Assembly (NCBI RefSeq): GCF_937906905.1
Contig: NZ_CALERY010000005.1
Coordinates: 1-29,948 of the forward strand
Length of the DNA: 29,948 nt
Direction of reading: 5' to 3'
Source: an uncultured Helicobacter sp.
Lineage (GTDB): Bacteria > Campylobacterota > Campylobacteria > Campylobacterales > Helicobacteraceae
Of this stretch, positions 8,188 through 16,371 are shown piece by piece. The notes under the pieces were generated by a model. The model had not been told where the DNA came from. It saw nothing but the letters and a program-made list of their open reading frames with translations, and searched no databases. Positions within the stretch are counted from its first letter, which is position 1, and each line of letters starts with the position of its first letter. The position numbers and the translations under genes were made by a program.

Positions 8188-8943
8188 ATGAGATTTTTAG
8201 TCGCATTTGCCATCATAGGCTTTCTTGGCTTTATTAATGCAAAAGAATGGAGAGAAACGCCTTCAGTTGAAAAAAGGCTTGAGACACAAATAAACATCGC
8301 TCAAAAAATCGCAGAGATAAAGGCAGAGCCTGTGGAAGTGATACCTGCGAATTTGGGCGAGATGAAGTTTAAGATTCTAGCTGATGAAGATGGCTTTTAT
8401 GCCCTGTATTTGGGCGATGATAAGACAAATGTGAGTATCAATAGCCCCGCGGATTTTTTCTCCGCCCAATTTGCAAGTATGGAAGCTTTCAATAAAGCTT
8501 ATGAGATATTCACAAAGCATAATGCGTCTGTGCGAGAATCTAAGATTCTAAAGATATTTAAAACATATCCGCAATATGTACTAGACTTTAAAGCAACAAG
8601 TAAGACAAAAACAACGCTCTATATGCTCCTTACCCCATTTTGTGAGCCTTGTAATGAAAAGATAAGAGAGCTTGCAAGGCTCACAGAACAAGCACATATA
8701 AAAATCATTTTTGTCGCGGCAAATAATGAAGTCTATCATAAAGTGATGTCCTTATATGCGGCAATGCAAGGCTATAAACATAAAAACCAAGAGGATAAAA
8801 TCGCTAAGCTTCAAACACTTATAGATGACATAGCATTTTTGCCCCCAGTCAAAGATGATGACAAAAATGCTATGGATATGTATAAAGAATTAGCCAAAGC
8901 TAGAATCTCCTATCTACCCTATATTATTGAGACTACCAAATAA
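8188..8943 (+). CDS. periplasmic thioredoxin-fold (DsbC/DsbG-like) protein
   Basis: A 251-residue protein with a clear Sec signal peptide (MRFLVAFAIIGFLGFINA-KE) and a thioredoxin-type active site, TPFCEPCNEKI, with the CXXC cysteines at 152 and 155. After it comes a beta strand (IKIIFVAA) and a late Leu-Pro (ISYLPYIIE) that could be the cis-proline loop facing the disulfide. An N-terminal region of about 120 residues with alternating charged and hydrophobic segments could be a dimerisation domain, as in DsbC/DsbG, so a disulfide isomerase or reductase in the periplasm is likely. I start at the ATG at 8188 with AAAGGA upstream; the frame is open further upstream from a TTG without support. 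Codon use is more AT-rich than in neighbours. The exact Dsb class is not settled. Confidence 0.75.
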   Translation: MRFLVAFAIIGFLGFINAKEWRETPSVEKRLETQINIAQKIAEIKAEPVEVIPANLGEMKFKILADEDGFYALYLGDDKTNVSINSPADFFSAQFASMEAFNKAYEIFTKHNASVRESKILKIFKTYPQYVLDFKATSKTKTTLYMLLTPFCEPCNEKIRELARLTEQAHIKIIFVAANNEVYHKVMSLYAAMQGYKHKNQEDKIAKLQTLIDDIAFLPPVKDDDKNAMDMYKELAKARISYLPYIIETTK

Positions 8944-9012
8944 GCTTAAAGTGCCACTTTATTTCTGCGATTCTTGCTCTTGCGGATAGGATTTAAGCGT
9001 GGCTATGAGGCT

Positions 9013-9243
9013 TTAAAACTGCTGAAGATGATGGGCGTATTTTTCCGCATATTGCGTGATTAGCTCACCTTGAGTTTTACAAAGCTCGGTATATTCTCGC
9101 TCAAAATGCCAAAGACTCTTTTTATGCAGGGGTTGGGTTAGGAGATTTGCTTGTAAGAAAGCAAAGTGAAAGCCAAGGTTTAGCTCATCGAGGATTTTTC
9201 CAAGCTTGGGAAAAAGCGGTAGTATATCGGGGCTTTTAGGCAA
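9013..9243 (-). pseudogene. hypothetical, probably truncated or broken ORF
   Basis: A 76-codon frame with a believable protein composition (PDILPLFPKLGKILDELNLG, then Leu/Gln/His-rich helices ending HHLQQF), but no good start. Its only initiator is a TTG at 9243 with no usable ribosome binding site. The in-frame ATG at 9264 is followed by a TAG after five codons, and the ATG at 9253 is in another frame and stops at once. It is probably the C-terminal remnant of a longer gene whose front end has decayed, next to the repeat-like element at 9294-9417. The family is not recognised. It converges with the thioredoxin-fold gene 69 bases away. Confidence 0.35.
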
Positions 9244-9293
9244 TCTCTAGCATGATTTTTTCATATTTCGCAGATCCTATAATCAATCCCTTA

Positions 9294-9417
9294 AATCCAC
9301 TTGCGCACTAGAATCTACTTTTACGCCAAAGATAAAAATAGTGAAGCGGATTCTAGTCGCGCGCAAATGGATTGCACACTGCTACCGCAGCAGCTTCGAT
9401 GGCAGGCAAAGTGGATT
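9294..9417. repeat. inverted-repeat element (MITE-like or decayed sequence)
   Basis: The gene-free stretch 9265-9556 holds a strong inverted repeat. The arm at 9294-9315 and the arm at 9349-9373 match at 21 of 22 positions apart from a 3-base bulge, with a loop of about 34 bases. The outer word AAATCCACTT (9293-9302) also recurs inverted at 9408-9417 (AAGTGGATTT), giving terminal inverted repeats about 125 bp apart. Both arms contain the GATTCTA word common in this genome segment. No transposase or clear target duplication is seen. It is not followed by a T tract, so it does not look like a terminator. Confidence 0.45.
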
Positions 9418-9450
9418 TGGGGAAAATTTTAGCAATACAATCTCGCAGTT

Positions 9451-9496
9451 TATAATCGAATTTAAAATAAGTTTAATTATCATTAAATTATGATAA
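9451..9496 (+). promoter_or_regulatory. promoter and Fur-box-like operator of the siderophore receptor
   Basis: A TATAAT (9451-9456) is followed by a perfect palindrome, TTATCAT-TAAATT-ATGATAA (9477-9496). Its ATGATAA and TTATCAT halves resemble Fur boxes, and it overlaps a second -10-like TATGAT (9489-9494). It ends 60 bases before the receptor start codon. Iron-dependent repression by Fur is the natural inference, given the receptor downstream. Confidence 0.6.
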
Positions 9497-9556
9497 CGCG
9501 TTTCATTTTTGAATCAATCAAATTTTCCACAAACCAAATCCACCATAGGAGTTCTT

Positions 9557-11739
9557 ATGAAAACATATTCCGCTATTTTGGCAGGTATTCTTGCTGCGCC
9601 TTTATCTATGCTTGGCGATATGGCTGCTACTGATCAAGCCCAAGACACCCAGCAAGAAGCAAGACAGCGCGACTCCAAACGCACTGCCCACGCCACCATA
9701 GAGAGCAAAACACTAAGCGAGCAAGTCGTAACCGCGGCTGGATACAATCAACATATCAAAGAAGCTCCAGCTAGCATTAGCATAATTAGCAAAGAAGAGA
9801 TTCTCACCCGCCCCATTCGCGATATTGGCGATGCGGTGCAAGATGTCCCGGGTGTGTATGTCGAGCAGGATAAAACCGGGCAGAACTCCATCTCTATGCG
9901 CGGGCTTGGCTCGGAATATACGCTTATTTTGATCGATGGCAAACGCCAAAACACCACGCGAGGATTTATACAAAACGGACTTGGGAATCAAACCTCCTTT
10001 ATGCCCCCACCTTCGATGATAGAGCGAGTAGAAGTGATCCGCGGTCCTGCTTCTATCATCTATGGAAGCGATGCGATGGGCGGAGTCATCAACATCATCA
10101 CCAAAAAGCATACCGACAAGCTTGCAAGCGGAATCCAGCTAGAATCTAAAATGTTTGAGCCAGATAGTGAGTGGGGCAATGCCTATGGCGCAAACGCCTA
10201 TATCAACACCCCTCTTATCAAAGATAAGCTCTCATTAAATCTCCGCGCTTCAGGGCGGTTTAATGATGCTAATAAGTTTTTAAAACCCTCTTGGGTAAGC
10301 CCAAGTCGCAATGGCAACCCCTATGCCGCGCACTCCTCCACAGGCTCGCGCAACTTTATGGGGGCTTTAGACTAAACTACACGCCTACAAGCCGCGACTA
10401 TATCTACCTAGATTCTGAAGTGTATAATGGGCGGCTTGGCTCGCTAAATACTTCAAGCAGAAGTATCACTTCTATACAAGAGCTGTTTAAGGTCAATTCC
10501 GTGCTAAGCCACGAGGGGAAGTATGAGTGGGGGAAGCTCTCTAGCTATGTGCAGCACTCTTTCAATCTCATCGCCCCGCACGCAAATGTCCCTATCGGTG
10601 GGAGTTCTGGTGCGTATATCAACTGGGCAAGTGATCGCATAGCTCAAAGCGCGATCGCCCAAAGCACTTATACACATAACTTCGACTTAAAAGATTATGG
10701 TGTGATCACCTTTAATGGTGGCGTGTTTTATCAATACGAAAATCTGCTTGGCACAATCTCTTCAAAATGGCGAAATATGCACCAAAATCAAGCCGCTGCC
10801 TTTGCAGAAGGGAAATATCTCATCAACCAATACTTCAGCACCACACTTGGCTTGCGAGTAAATTATAGTGATAGATTCTCTAGCTCGCTAAATCCACGCT
10901 TTTATGTCAATTACAATCCTACTAGGTGGCTTACCTTTAAAACCGGTGTGGCAAGCGGTATGCTAGTCCCCACGCTCTTGCAGACTATTGATGGTGTCAT
11001 TACCACAGAGACAAGCACTAGTAGCGGCACTGCCACCACCTATGGTAATCCAAACCTAAAACCCGAGCAGAGCTGGAACTATGAGCTAAGTGCCATTGTA
11101 GATACCAATCCAGCGATGCTTATCCTAACAGGCTACTACACAGATTTTAATAACCAAATCGAAACGCTAACAGGCTTGACAAGCGGTATGCAAATCCCAG
11201 GGGCTAACCAAACTTGCCAAGGTGGGATTTGTAGCACTTATCGTAATATCGAGCGATCGCTTGTAACAGGCTTAGAATTTGGAGCAAAAATCAAGCCTAT
11301 CTATGGAATCTCTCTTGATGCAAATTATAGCTTCACCTATACACAAGCCCTAAGCGGCTCTGGCAAAGGCGAGCCTATCAACTCTATCCCACGCCATAGC
11401 TTCACCCTAACGCCCAAATACCAATGGCGGGATTTAAGTGTCTATGTGCGCTGGAGCGGGAAATTTGAAACGCCCACACCCTATGCAGGCTCTAATGCAC
11501 GAACCAATGTGCGAGAGATTGTAGGCAAATACTACAAAGACTATCAGCTTGTCGATATTGCAGCGACTTATACATTTGCCAAGCATTACACACTAAGCTT
11601 TGCGGTTAATAATCTCTTTGATGTGTATTTTATGGATTATGCAAGCTACACAAGCGGCAGCACCACAAATGCGCAAAATCGCTATCAAAGAATCTTGCCA
11701 AGCAGAAACTATTGGCTAAGCTTGCGCGCGGATTTCTAA
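9557..11739 (+). pseudogene. TonB-dependent siderophore receptor, frameshifted
   Basis: An outer-membrane receptor of the FepA/CirA type that would import ferric siderophores with TonB energy. The start is the ATG at 9557 with TAGGAG upstream. It has a signal peptide (MKTYSAILAGILAAPLSMLG), a TonB-box-like EQVVTAAG (about residue 56) and a complete plug domain (EAPASISIISKEEIL, DVPGVYVEQ, SMRGLGSEYTLILIDGKRQ, RVEVIRGPASIIYGSDAMGG). Reading stops at a TAA (10373-10375) in this frame. The barrel continues in the -1 frame from GFRLNYTPTSRDYIYLDSEV to a typical receptor C-terminus (PSRNYWLSLRADF). The join lies in a five-G run (10360-10364); one extra G restores a protein of about 727 residues. 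It may be a true mutation, slipped-strand switching, -1 ribosomal slippage (GGG can re-pair) or an assembly error. No start with a binding site precedes the second part. Confidence 0.88.
10360..10364 (+). other. G5 tract at the receptor frameshift
   Basis: In frame the DNA reads TTT ATG GGG GCT TTA GAC TAA; with six Gs it becomes TTT ATG GGG GGC TTT AGA CTA, which continues the barrel. Short for a classic phase-variable tract, but it is the only place where a single-base change joins the two halves without an intervening stop. Confidence 0.8.
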
Positions 11740-11784
11740 GCTTTGAAGCATAGAATCTAGACACAATATGCACTTCACACTTAA

Positions 11785-11811
11785 CTCGCAATCTTTAGAT
11801 AGGATTGTGAG
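11785..11811 (+). terminator. stem-loop between the receptor and PepSY genes
   Basis: CTCGCAATC (11785-11793) pairs with GATTGTGAG (11803-11811) over 9 bp including one G-U, with a 9-base loop, followed by AATTTATAT. Only a weak T tract follows, so it may be a partial terminator or a processing/stability hairpin that sets the ratio of the two messages. Confidence 0.4.
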
Positions 11812-11843
11812 AATTTATATCATTACTTAAGGACTTTCATATT

Positions 11844-12419
11844 ATGAAACTTCATCGTAAATTTTGGATGCAAATGCACTTGTATTTGAGCCTATTTTTT
11901 CTCCCAGCAGCGTTGATATATGCGATAACAGGCGTGCTTTACATCTTTGAAATTCGTCAAAATTCCGGTGCAACTATCATTGATATTCCACTAGATTCTA
12001 TGCCACAAAAGGGGCAGGAAGAGGAGTTTATCATCACTATTCTTACAAAGAACAATCTCCAAATCCCCAAAGACACGCAGGTGCGTATGATGAAAGGCAA
12101 TCTCTCAATGGGGAATATCAAATACAGCGTAAGCTTAAGCAAAGATAAAGATGGTAAACCTATGCTCCGCACGATAGATAGGGGATTATATGGAATCTTA
12201 ATGCTTATGCACAAAAGCAGTGGAAGCAAACACGAAATAGCTGGATTCAAACTCTCATATTTTGACTTCATCGCCATTGGCTTTGGACTTTCAATGCTTC
12301 TCTTTTATCTATCAGGGCTTATTATTACTTCATTTTGTAAGGGCAAACGCAAAATTGCTTTTAGTGTTTTGGGCGTTGGCTTTATTCTCACAACCTTAGC
12401 GGTGTATGGGAGTATTTAG
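11844..12419 (+). CDS. PepSY-type transmembrane protein (iron-uptake neighbour)
   Basis: A 191-residue inner-membrane protein resembling the short form of the PepSY_TM/PiuB-like family, often encoded beside TonB-dependent receptors. The start HRKFWMQMHLYLSLFFLP with the following AALIYAITGVLYIF matches the family's first helix (residues about 12-36: His before the helix, TG near its end). A periplasmic segment of about 100 residues follows, then a LMLMHKSSG stretch before two more helices (about 141-165 and 171-190). The ATG at 11844 has AGGA about 10 bases upstream. Position 105 bases after the receptor and on the same strand suggests co-regulation. Proposed roles for such proteins include reductive release of iron from siderophores; no catalytic motif is visible to prove it. 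Confidence 0.75.
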   Translation: MKLHRKFWMQMHLYLSLFFLPAALIYAITGVLYIFEIRQNSGATIIDIPLDSMPQKGQEEEFIITILTKNNLQIPKDTQVRMMKGNLSMGNIKYSVSLSKDKDGKPMLRTIDRGLYGILMLMHKSSGSKHEIAGFKLSYFDFIAIGFGLSMLLFYLSGLIITSFCKGKRKIAFSVLGVGFILTTLAVYGSI

Positions 12420-12470
12420 TTAAATTTATATGAGTAAGACAACTAAACTGCAGAAAATGTAGATTTTAGC

Positions 12471-13271
12471 TCACAGCAAACGCACGAAAAGCCCAAATCT
12501 CCCGCTCTGGCACCCATGTTTGCATGCTCGACGATAGGAAAATAAGCGCTCATCGCACGAGGTGCAAGAATCTAAAATCTCCAGATTTTGTCTTGCAATC
12601 CCCAAACTTTCGCATTCATCTATTAGCATAGCAATCATGTCAAGCGTGTGGGTATTACCACTAGCGTTAGCTTGTATTTTGATATAGTGCTCACCAAAAT
12701 CTCGAGCAATTTCGCCACATAGATTTTGTCCAATTTCATAGCAGCAAGAGCGAATCGAAGAACCAATGAAAACAAGCATGTTGGCAGGATTTGCTCCTCT
12801 AGCACGCAATGCTTCCACTGCCTGCGTGAGGATTCTCCCGCACACGCCAGCGCGTCCTGCATGCAGCAGTGCGAAAATCTGCTCTCTAGGATCATAGAGC
12901 AAGATAGGATTACAATCTGCGACCATGATAAGAGCGACATAGCTAGAATCTGCGCAGATAATACCATCTGCTTTTGCCTCGCCATGCAGAAGTGCTAGGA
13001 GATCGCTTGTAGAATCTGCAAGAATAGTGGAGTGGATCTGATTGCACCAGAGCAGCGGTTTATTGTCAAAATGCCGCAGAATCTGTGATCGATTTGCATG
13101 CACAGATTCTGGATTATCCCCGACATGGTAAGCAATATTACAGCTAGCATAGGGTCCTGGGCTAACACCGCCAAGCGCACAAGTCTGGGCAAAACGAATT
13201 CTGTGAGAAGAAAAAAGCGGGCTTTGATCGCTTGAATAAAATATGCTAGAAGCAGTCATAAGATTCCGCAT
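12471..13271 (-). CDS. pgeF: peptidoglycan editing factor PgeF (YfiH/laccase-domain family)
   Basis: A 266-residue protein of the YfiH/YlmD family. Members were once called multicopper polyphenol oxidases; E. coli PgeF keeps wrong amino acids out of peptidoglycan precursors, and relatives act as zinc-dependent purine nucleoside enzymes. The zinc and catalytic positions are present: His80 (WCNQIHS), Cys120 (MVADCNPILLYDP) and His137 (LLHAGRAGVCGRI), plus the family's CYEIGQN and TSCDERLFSYRR motifs. The start is uncertain: the ATG at 13271 has no clear binding site, while the ATG at 13259, four codons later, has GCGGAA upstream. It is the last gene of the long ribosomal/RNA polymerase operon, 26 bases after fusA, and converges with the PepSY gene across a 51-base gap without an obvious terminator. 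Confidence 0.9.
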   Translation of the reverse strand: MRNLMTASSIFYSSDQSPLFSSHRIRFAQTCALGGVSPGPYASCNIAYHVGDNPESVHANRSQILRHFDNKPLLWCNQIHSTILADSTSDLLALLHGEAKADGIICADSSYVALIMVADCNPILLYDPREQIFALLHAGRAGVCGRILTQAVEALRARGANPANMLVFIGSSIRSCCYEIGQNLCGEIARDFGEHYIKIQANASGNTHTLDMIAMLIDECESLGIARQNLEILDSCTSCDERLFSYRRACKHGCQSGRFGLFVRLL

Positions 13272-13297
13272 TTCTGCGGAGAGAGCATGACTAGAGA

Positions 13298-15376
13298 TTA
13301 GCCATTGCGCTTATCGATGATGTCTTTTGCAGTATTGCTTGGAACTTCGCCGTAGTGATCAAACTCCATAGTATAAGTGCCTCGTCCCTGTGTCGCAGAG
13401 CGTAAATCGGTAGAATAGCCAAACATCTCAGCGAGTGGGACGAAAGCATTGACGATTTTAAGCCCCATGCGGTCGTCCATGGAGTTAATCTGCCCACGCC
13501 TGCGATTCAAATCACCAATAACATCACCCATGTATTCTTCTGGGACCTCAACTTCGACCTTCATAAGTGGCTCCAGAAGCACGGCATTTGCCTTGCGACA
13601 AGCATCTTTAAATGCCATAGAGCCAGCGATTTTAAACGCCATTTCACTGGAATCTACTTCGTGGTAGCTTCCATCATAGAGTGTTACCTTACAATCCACG
13701 ACAGGATAGCCAGCCAGCACACCATTTTGCATGGCTTCTTGGATACCTTTATCAACTGCTGAAATATATTCTTTGGGGATCACACCACCGCTAATTTCGT
13801 TGATAAACTCATAGCCAGTGCCTGCTTCTTTTGGCTCAAGCTTGATATGGACATGTCCATACTGCCCGCGACCACCAGATTGTTTGGCATACTTACATTC
13901 TTGGGTAACAGATCCACGAATTGTCTCACGATAGGCAACTTGTGGCTGCCCAATGGTTGCCTCGACTTTAAACTCCCGCTTCAAGCGATCGACAATGATT
14001 TCTAAGTGAAGCTCGCCCATACCACCGATGAGCGTTTGTCCTGTTTCCTCCTGTGTGCTTACTCTAAAGCTTGGATCTTCCTCGGCTAGCTTGCCAAGTG
14101 CGACAGCCATTTTTTCTTGATCGGCTTTTGTTTTTGGCTCGACAGCGATATGAATAACTGGCTCTGGGAACTCCATACGCTCCAAAATCACAGGTCGCTT
14201 TTCATCACAGAGCGTATCTCCCGTGAGCGTATCTTTCAAGCCTACAAACGCGCAAATCTCTCCAGCATAGACTTCCTTAATATCCTCGCGTTTGTTTGAG
14301 TGCATTTTCAGTAATCGACCTACACGCTCTTTTTTACCTTTTGTGGAGTTAAGCACATAGCTTCCGGATTCTAGCATACCTCGATAGACACGCACAAATG
14401 TGAGCTGACCAACAAATGGATCAGTCATGATTTTAAACGCAAGACCTGCAAATTCTCCGTTATCGCTAGATTCTACAAAGACTTCTTCCTCATTTTTAGG
14501 GTCTATACCTTTGATATTGGTTACTTCAGTTGGTGCTGGGAGAATTTCTACAACCGCGTCAAGTAAGGTTTGGACACCTTTATTTTTAAAGCTTGAACCA
14601 CATAGCATAGGAATAAGGCTCATACTATGACAACCAAGCTTGATACCAAGCTTAATCTCCTCTATGCTAAGCTCCTCTCCGCCAAGATACTTTTCCATAA
14701 GTGCTTCATCTTGTTCAGCCGCTGCCTCAATAAGTTTCTCTCGATAGCTAGCAGCTTTTTCTTGCAAATCTGCTGGAATTTCCTCCACATCATATTGCGC
14801 ACCCATAGTTTCGTCATTCCAGACGATTGCTTTCATCTGGATAAGATCCACCACACCCTTAAAATTGTCTTCAGATCCGATGGGGATATTGATAGGCACT
14901 GGGTTTGCCTTTAGGCGTTCTTTGATTTGATTCTCGACATTATAAAAATTCGCGCCAATGCGGTCCATTTTATTAACAAATACTAGGCGCGGGACACCAT
15001 ACTTATTCGCCTGTCTCCATACAGTCTCACTCTGTGGTTGCACTCCACCTACGGAGCAAAACACTGCAACAGCACCATCAAGAACACGCATAGATCGCTC
15101 AACCTCAATGGTAAAATCCACGTGACCAGGGGTGTCAATAAGATTGATTTGATGATCTTTCCAAAAACAAGTCGTAGCAGCAGAAGTAATGGTAATTCCA
15201 CGCTCCTTTTCCTGCTCCATCCAGTCCATAGTGGCAGCGCCATCATGCACTTCACCGATCTTATGGCTCACACCAGTGTAGAACAAAATCCGCTCGGATG
15301 TTGTCGTTTTACCTGCGTCGATATGCGCTGCAATTCCAATATTCCTAATTTTCTCTAAAGGAGTTTTTCTTGCCAT
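13298..15376 (-). CDS. fusA: translation elongation factor G
   Basis: EF-G is the GTPase that drives tRNA and mRNA translocation on the ribosome. The 692-residue protein carries the GTPase motifs G1 AHIDAGKTT (17-25), G3 DTPGHVDF (81-88) and G4 NKMDR, then the domain II and III sequences and a domain IV/V region with GGRGQYGHVHIKLEPKEAG and the C-terminal FGYSTDLRSATQGRGTYTME loop. Full length and intact. The ATG has AGGGAAAGC immediately upstream. It follows rpsG by 33 bases, the classic str-operon order rpsL-rpsG-fusA, and tuf is encoded elsewhere in the same cluster rather than after fusA. Confidence 0.98.
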   Translation of the reverse strand: MARKTPLEKIRNIGIAAHIDAGKTTTSERILFYTGVSHKIGEVHDGAATMDWMEQEKERGITITSAATTCFWKDHQINLIDTPGHVDFTIEVERSMRVLDGAVAVFCSVGGVQPQSETVWRQANKYGVPRLVFVNKMDRIGANFYNVENQIKERLKANPVPINIPIGSEDNFKGVVDLIQMKAIVWNDETMGAQYDVEEIPADLQEKAASYREKLIEAAAEQDEALMEKYLGGEELSIEEIKLGIKLGCHSMSLIPMLCGSSFKNKGVQTLLDAVVEILPAPTEVTNIKGIDPKNEEEVFVESSDNGEFAGLAFKIMTDPFVGQLTFVRVYRGMLESGSYVLNSTKGKKERVGRLLKMHSNKREDIKEVYAGEICAFVGLKDTLTGDTLCDEKRPVILERMEFPEPVIHIAVEPKTKADQEKMAVALGKLAEEDPSFRVSTQEETGQTLIGGMGELHLEIIVDRLKREFKVEATIGQPQVAYRETIRGSVTQECKYAKQSGGRGQYGHVHIKLEPKEAGTGYEFINEISGGVIPKEYISAVDKGIQEAMQNGVLAGYPVVDCKVTLYDGSYHEVDSSEMAFKIAGSMAFKDACRKANAVLLEPLMKVEVEVPEEYMGDVIGDLNRRRGQINSMDDRMGLKIVNAFVPLAEMFGYSTDLRSATQGRGTYTMEFDHYGEVPSNTAKDIIDKRNG

Positions 15377-15409
15377 GCTTTCCCTACCCTTCTCTCTGCT
15401 ACTCTATTT

Positions 15410-15877
15410 TTACCAGCGATAATGCGCAAAAGCCTTATTTGCTTCTGCCATTTTATGGACATCTTCTTTTTTCTTAAATGCTGCTCCTTTATCGCTTGCA
15501 GCATCCATAAGCTCATTGGCTAATCGCTCAACCATTGTCCGCTCGTTGCGCTTTCTTGTTGCTTCGATAATCCAACGGATACAAAGAGATTGCTGGCGCA
15601 CTGGACGAACTTCGACTGGGACCTGGTATGTCGCACCACCAACACGGCGAGATCGCACTTCCACAAGAGGCTTTACGCGCTCTAAAGCTTTTTCGAATAC
15701 TTCAATTCCCTTTTCACCGCTTTTTTCCTCGATTTTAGCAAATGCGGCATAAATGATTTTCTCTGCGACACTCTTTTTGCCATCATACATCATCTTATTG
15801 ATGAATTTTGTAACAACCTTATTGTCATAAATAGGATCACCTAGAATTTCCCTACTGGGTGCTTTTCTTCTTCTCAT
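15410..15877 (-). CDS. rpsG: 30S ribosomal protein S7
   Basis: S7 starts assembly of the 30S head by binding the 3' domain of 16S rRNA and contacts the E-site tRNA. The 155-residue product has the family's basic N-terminus (MRRRKAPSREILGDPIYDNK), the central VEVRSRRVGGATYQVPVEVR signature and the C-terminal KAFAHYRW. The ATG has AAGGAAG upstream and lies 15 bases after rpsL. In E. coli S7 represses this operon; no comparable control structure is obvious in the short gap. Confidence 0.98.
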   Translation of the reverse strand: MRRRKAPSREILGDPIYDNKVVTKFINKMMYDGKKSVAEKIIYAAFAKIEEKSGEKGIEVFEKALERVKPLVEVRSRRVGGATYQVPVEVRPVRQQSLCIRWIIEATRKRNERTMVERLANELMDAASDKGAAFKKKEDVHKMAEANKAFAHYRW

Positions 15878-15892
15878 GAGTCTTCCTTAATG

Positions 15893-16282
15893 TTATTTTT
15901 TATCGCCACTAGCTTTTGCTTTTTTTGCTCCATACTTACTGCGAGACACGCTGCGTTTAGCAACACCTGCCGTATCGAGAGCGCCACGCACGATATGATA
16001 CTTAACACCTGGTAAGTCTTTTACGCGCCCACCGCGCACAAGCACAATAGAGTGTTCTTGTAGATTATGCCCCTCGCCCGGAATATAACTAATAACTTCG
16101 AATTTACTCGTCAAGCGAACTTTTGCAACTTTACGCAAAGCAGAGTTTGGCTTCTTGGGCGTTGTAGTATAGACACGAGTGCATACCCCTCGCCTTTGTG
16201 GGCACTCTACCAATGCTGGGGACTTTGTTTTCTTAATGACCTTTTTTCGTTCTTTTCGAACAAGCTGATTGATGGTTGGCAA
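15893..16282 (-). CDS. rpsL: 30S ribosomal protein S12
   Basis: S12 lies at the decoding centre and controls accuracy; changes at two lysines cause streptomycin resistance. The 129-residue protein starts M-PTINQLVRKERKKVIKK and contains TPKKPNSALRKVAKVRL and LPGVKYHIVRGALDTAGV, with wild-type lysines at both usual resistance positions (in PKKPNS and GVKYH). The start codon is TTG (16282-16280), supported by AAGGA 7 bases upstream and by the conserved PTINQL start; no ATG lies nearby in frame. It begins 79 bases after rpoBC ends. Confidence 0.97.
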   Translation of the reverse strand: MPTINQLVRKERKKVIKKTKSPALVECPQRRGVCTRVYTTTPKKPNSALRKVAKVRLTSKFEVISYIPGEGHNLQEHSIVLVRGGRVKDLPGVKYHIVRGALDTAGVAKRSVSRSKYGAKKAKASGDKK

Positions 16283-16355
16283 TTTTTTTCCTTACTAATG
16301 AGATTTGAACGCGCGATTTTACAATTTTTAATCTTTTATTTATCTTAGATTCCAA

Positions 16356-16371
16356 GGATTCTAGGATTCTA
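16356..16371 (-). repeat. tandem octamer over the rpoBC stop codon
   Basis: Two adjacent copies of GGATTCTA (plus strand, 16356-16363 and 16364-16371) cover the last codons and TAG stop of rpoBC. With the nearby AGATTCC they can form an imperfect hairpin. They belong to the same over-represented word found through the first 13 kb. Confidence 0.5.

Noticed and set aside
8941..8960. Terminator between the thioredoxin-fold gene and the 9013 ORF
   Set aside because: AAAGTGCCACTTT is a palindrome with almost no loop and no T tract, so it cannot form a normal terminator hairpin.
10291..10362. Independent start of the second receptor ORF
   Set aside because: The first 24 codons overlap the preceding coding frame, start with TTG, lack a binding site and do not look like a signal peptide; the frame makes sense only after the G tract.
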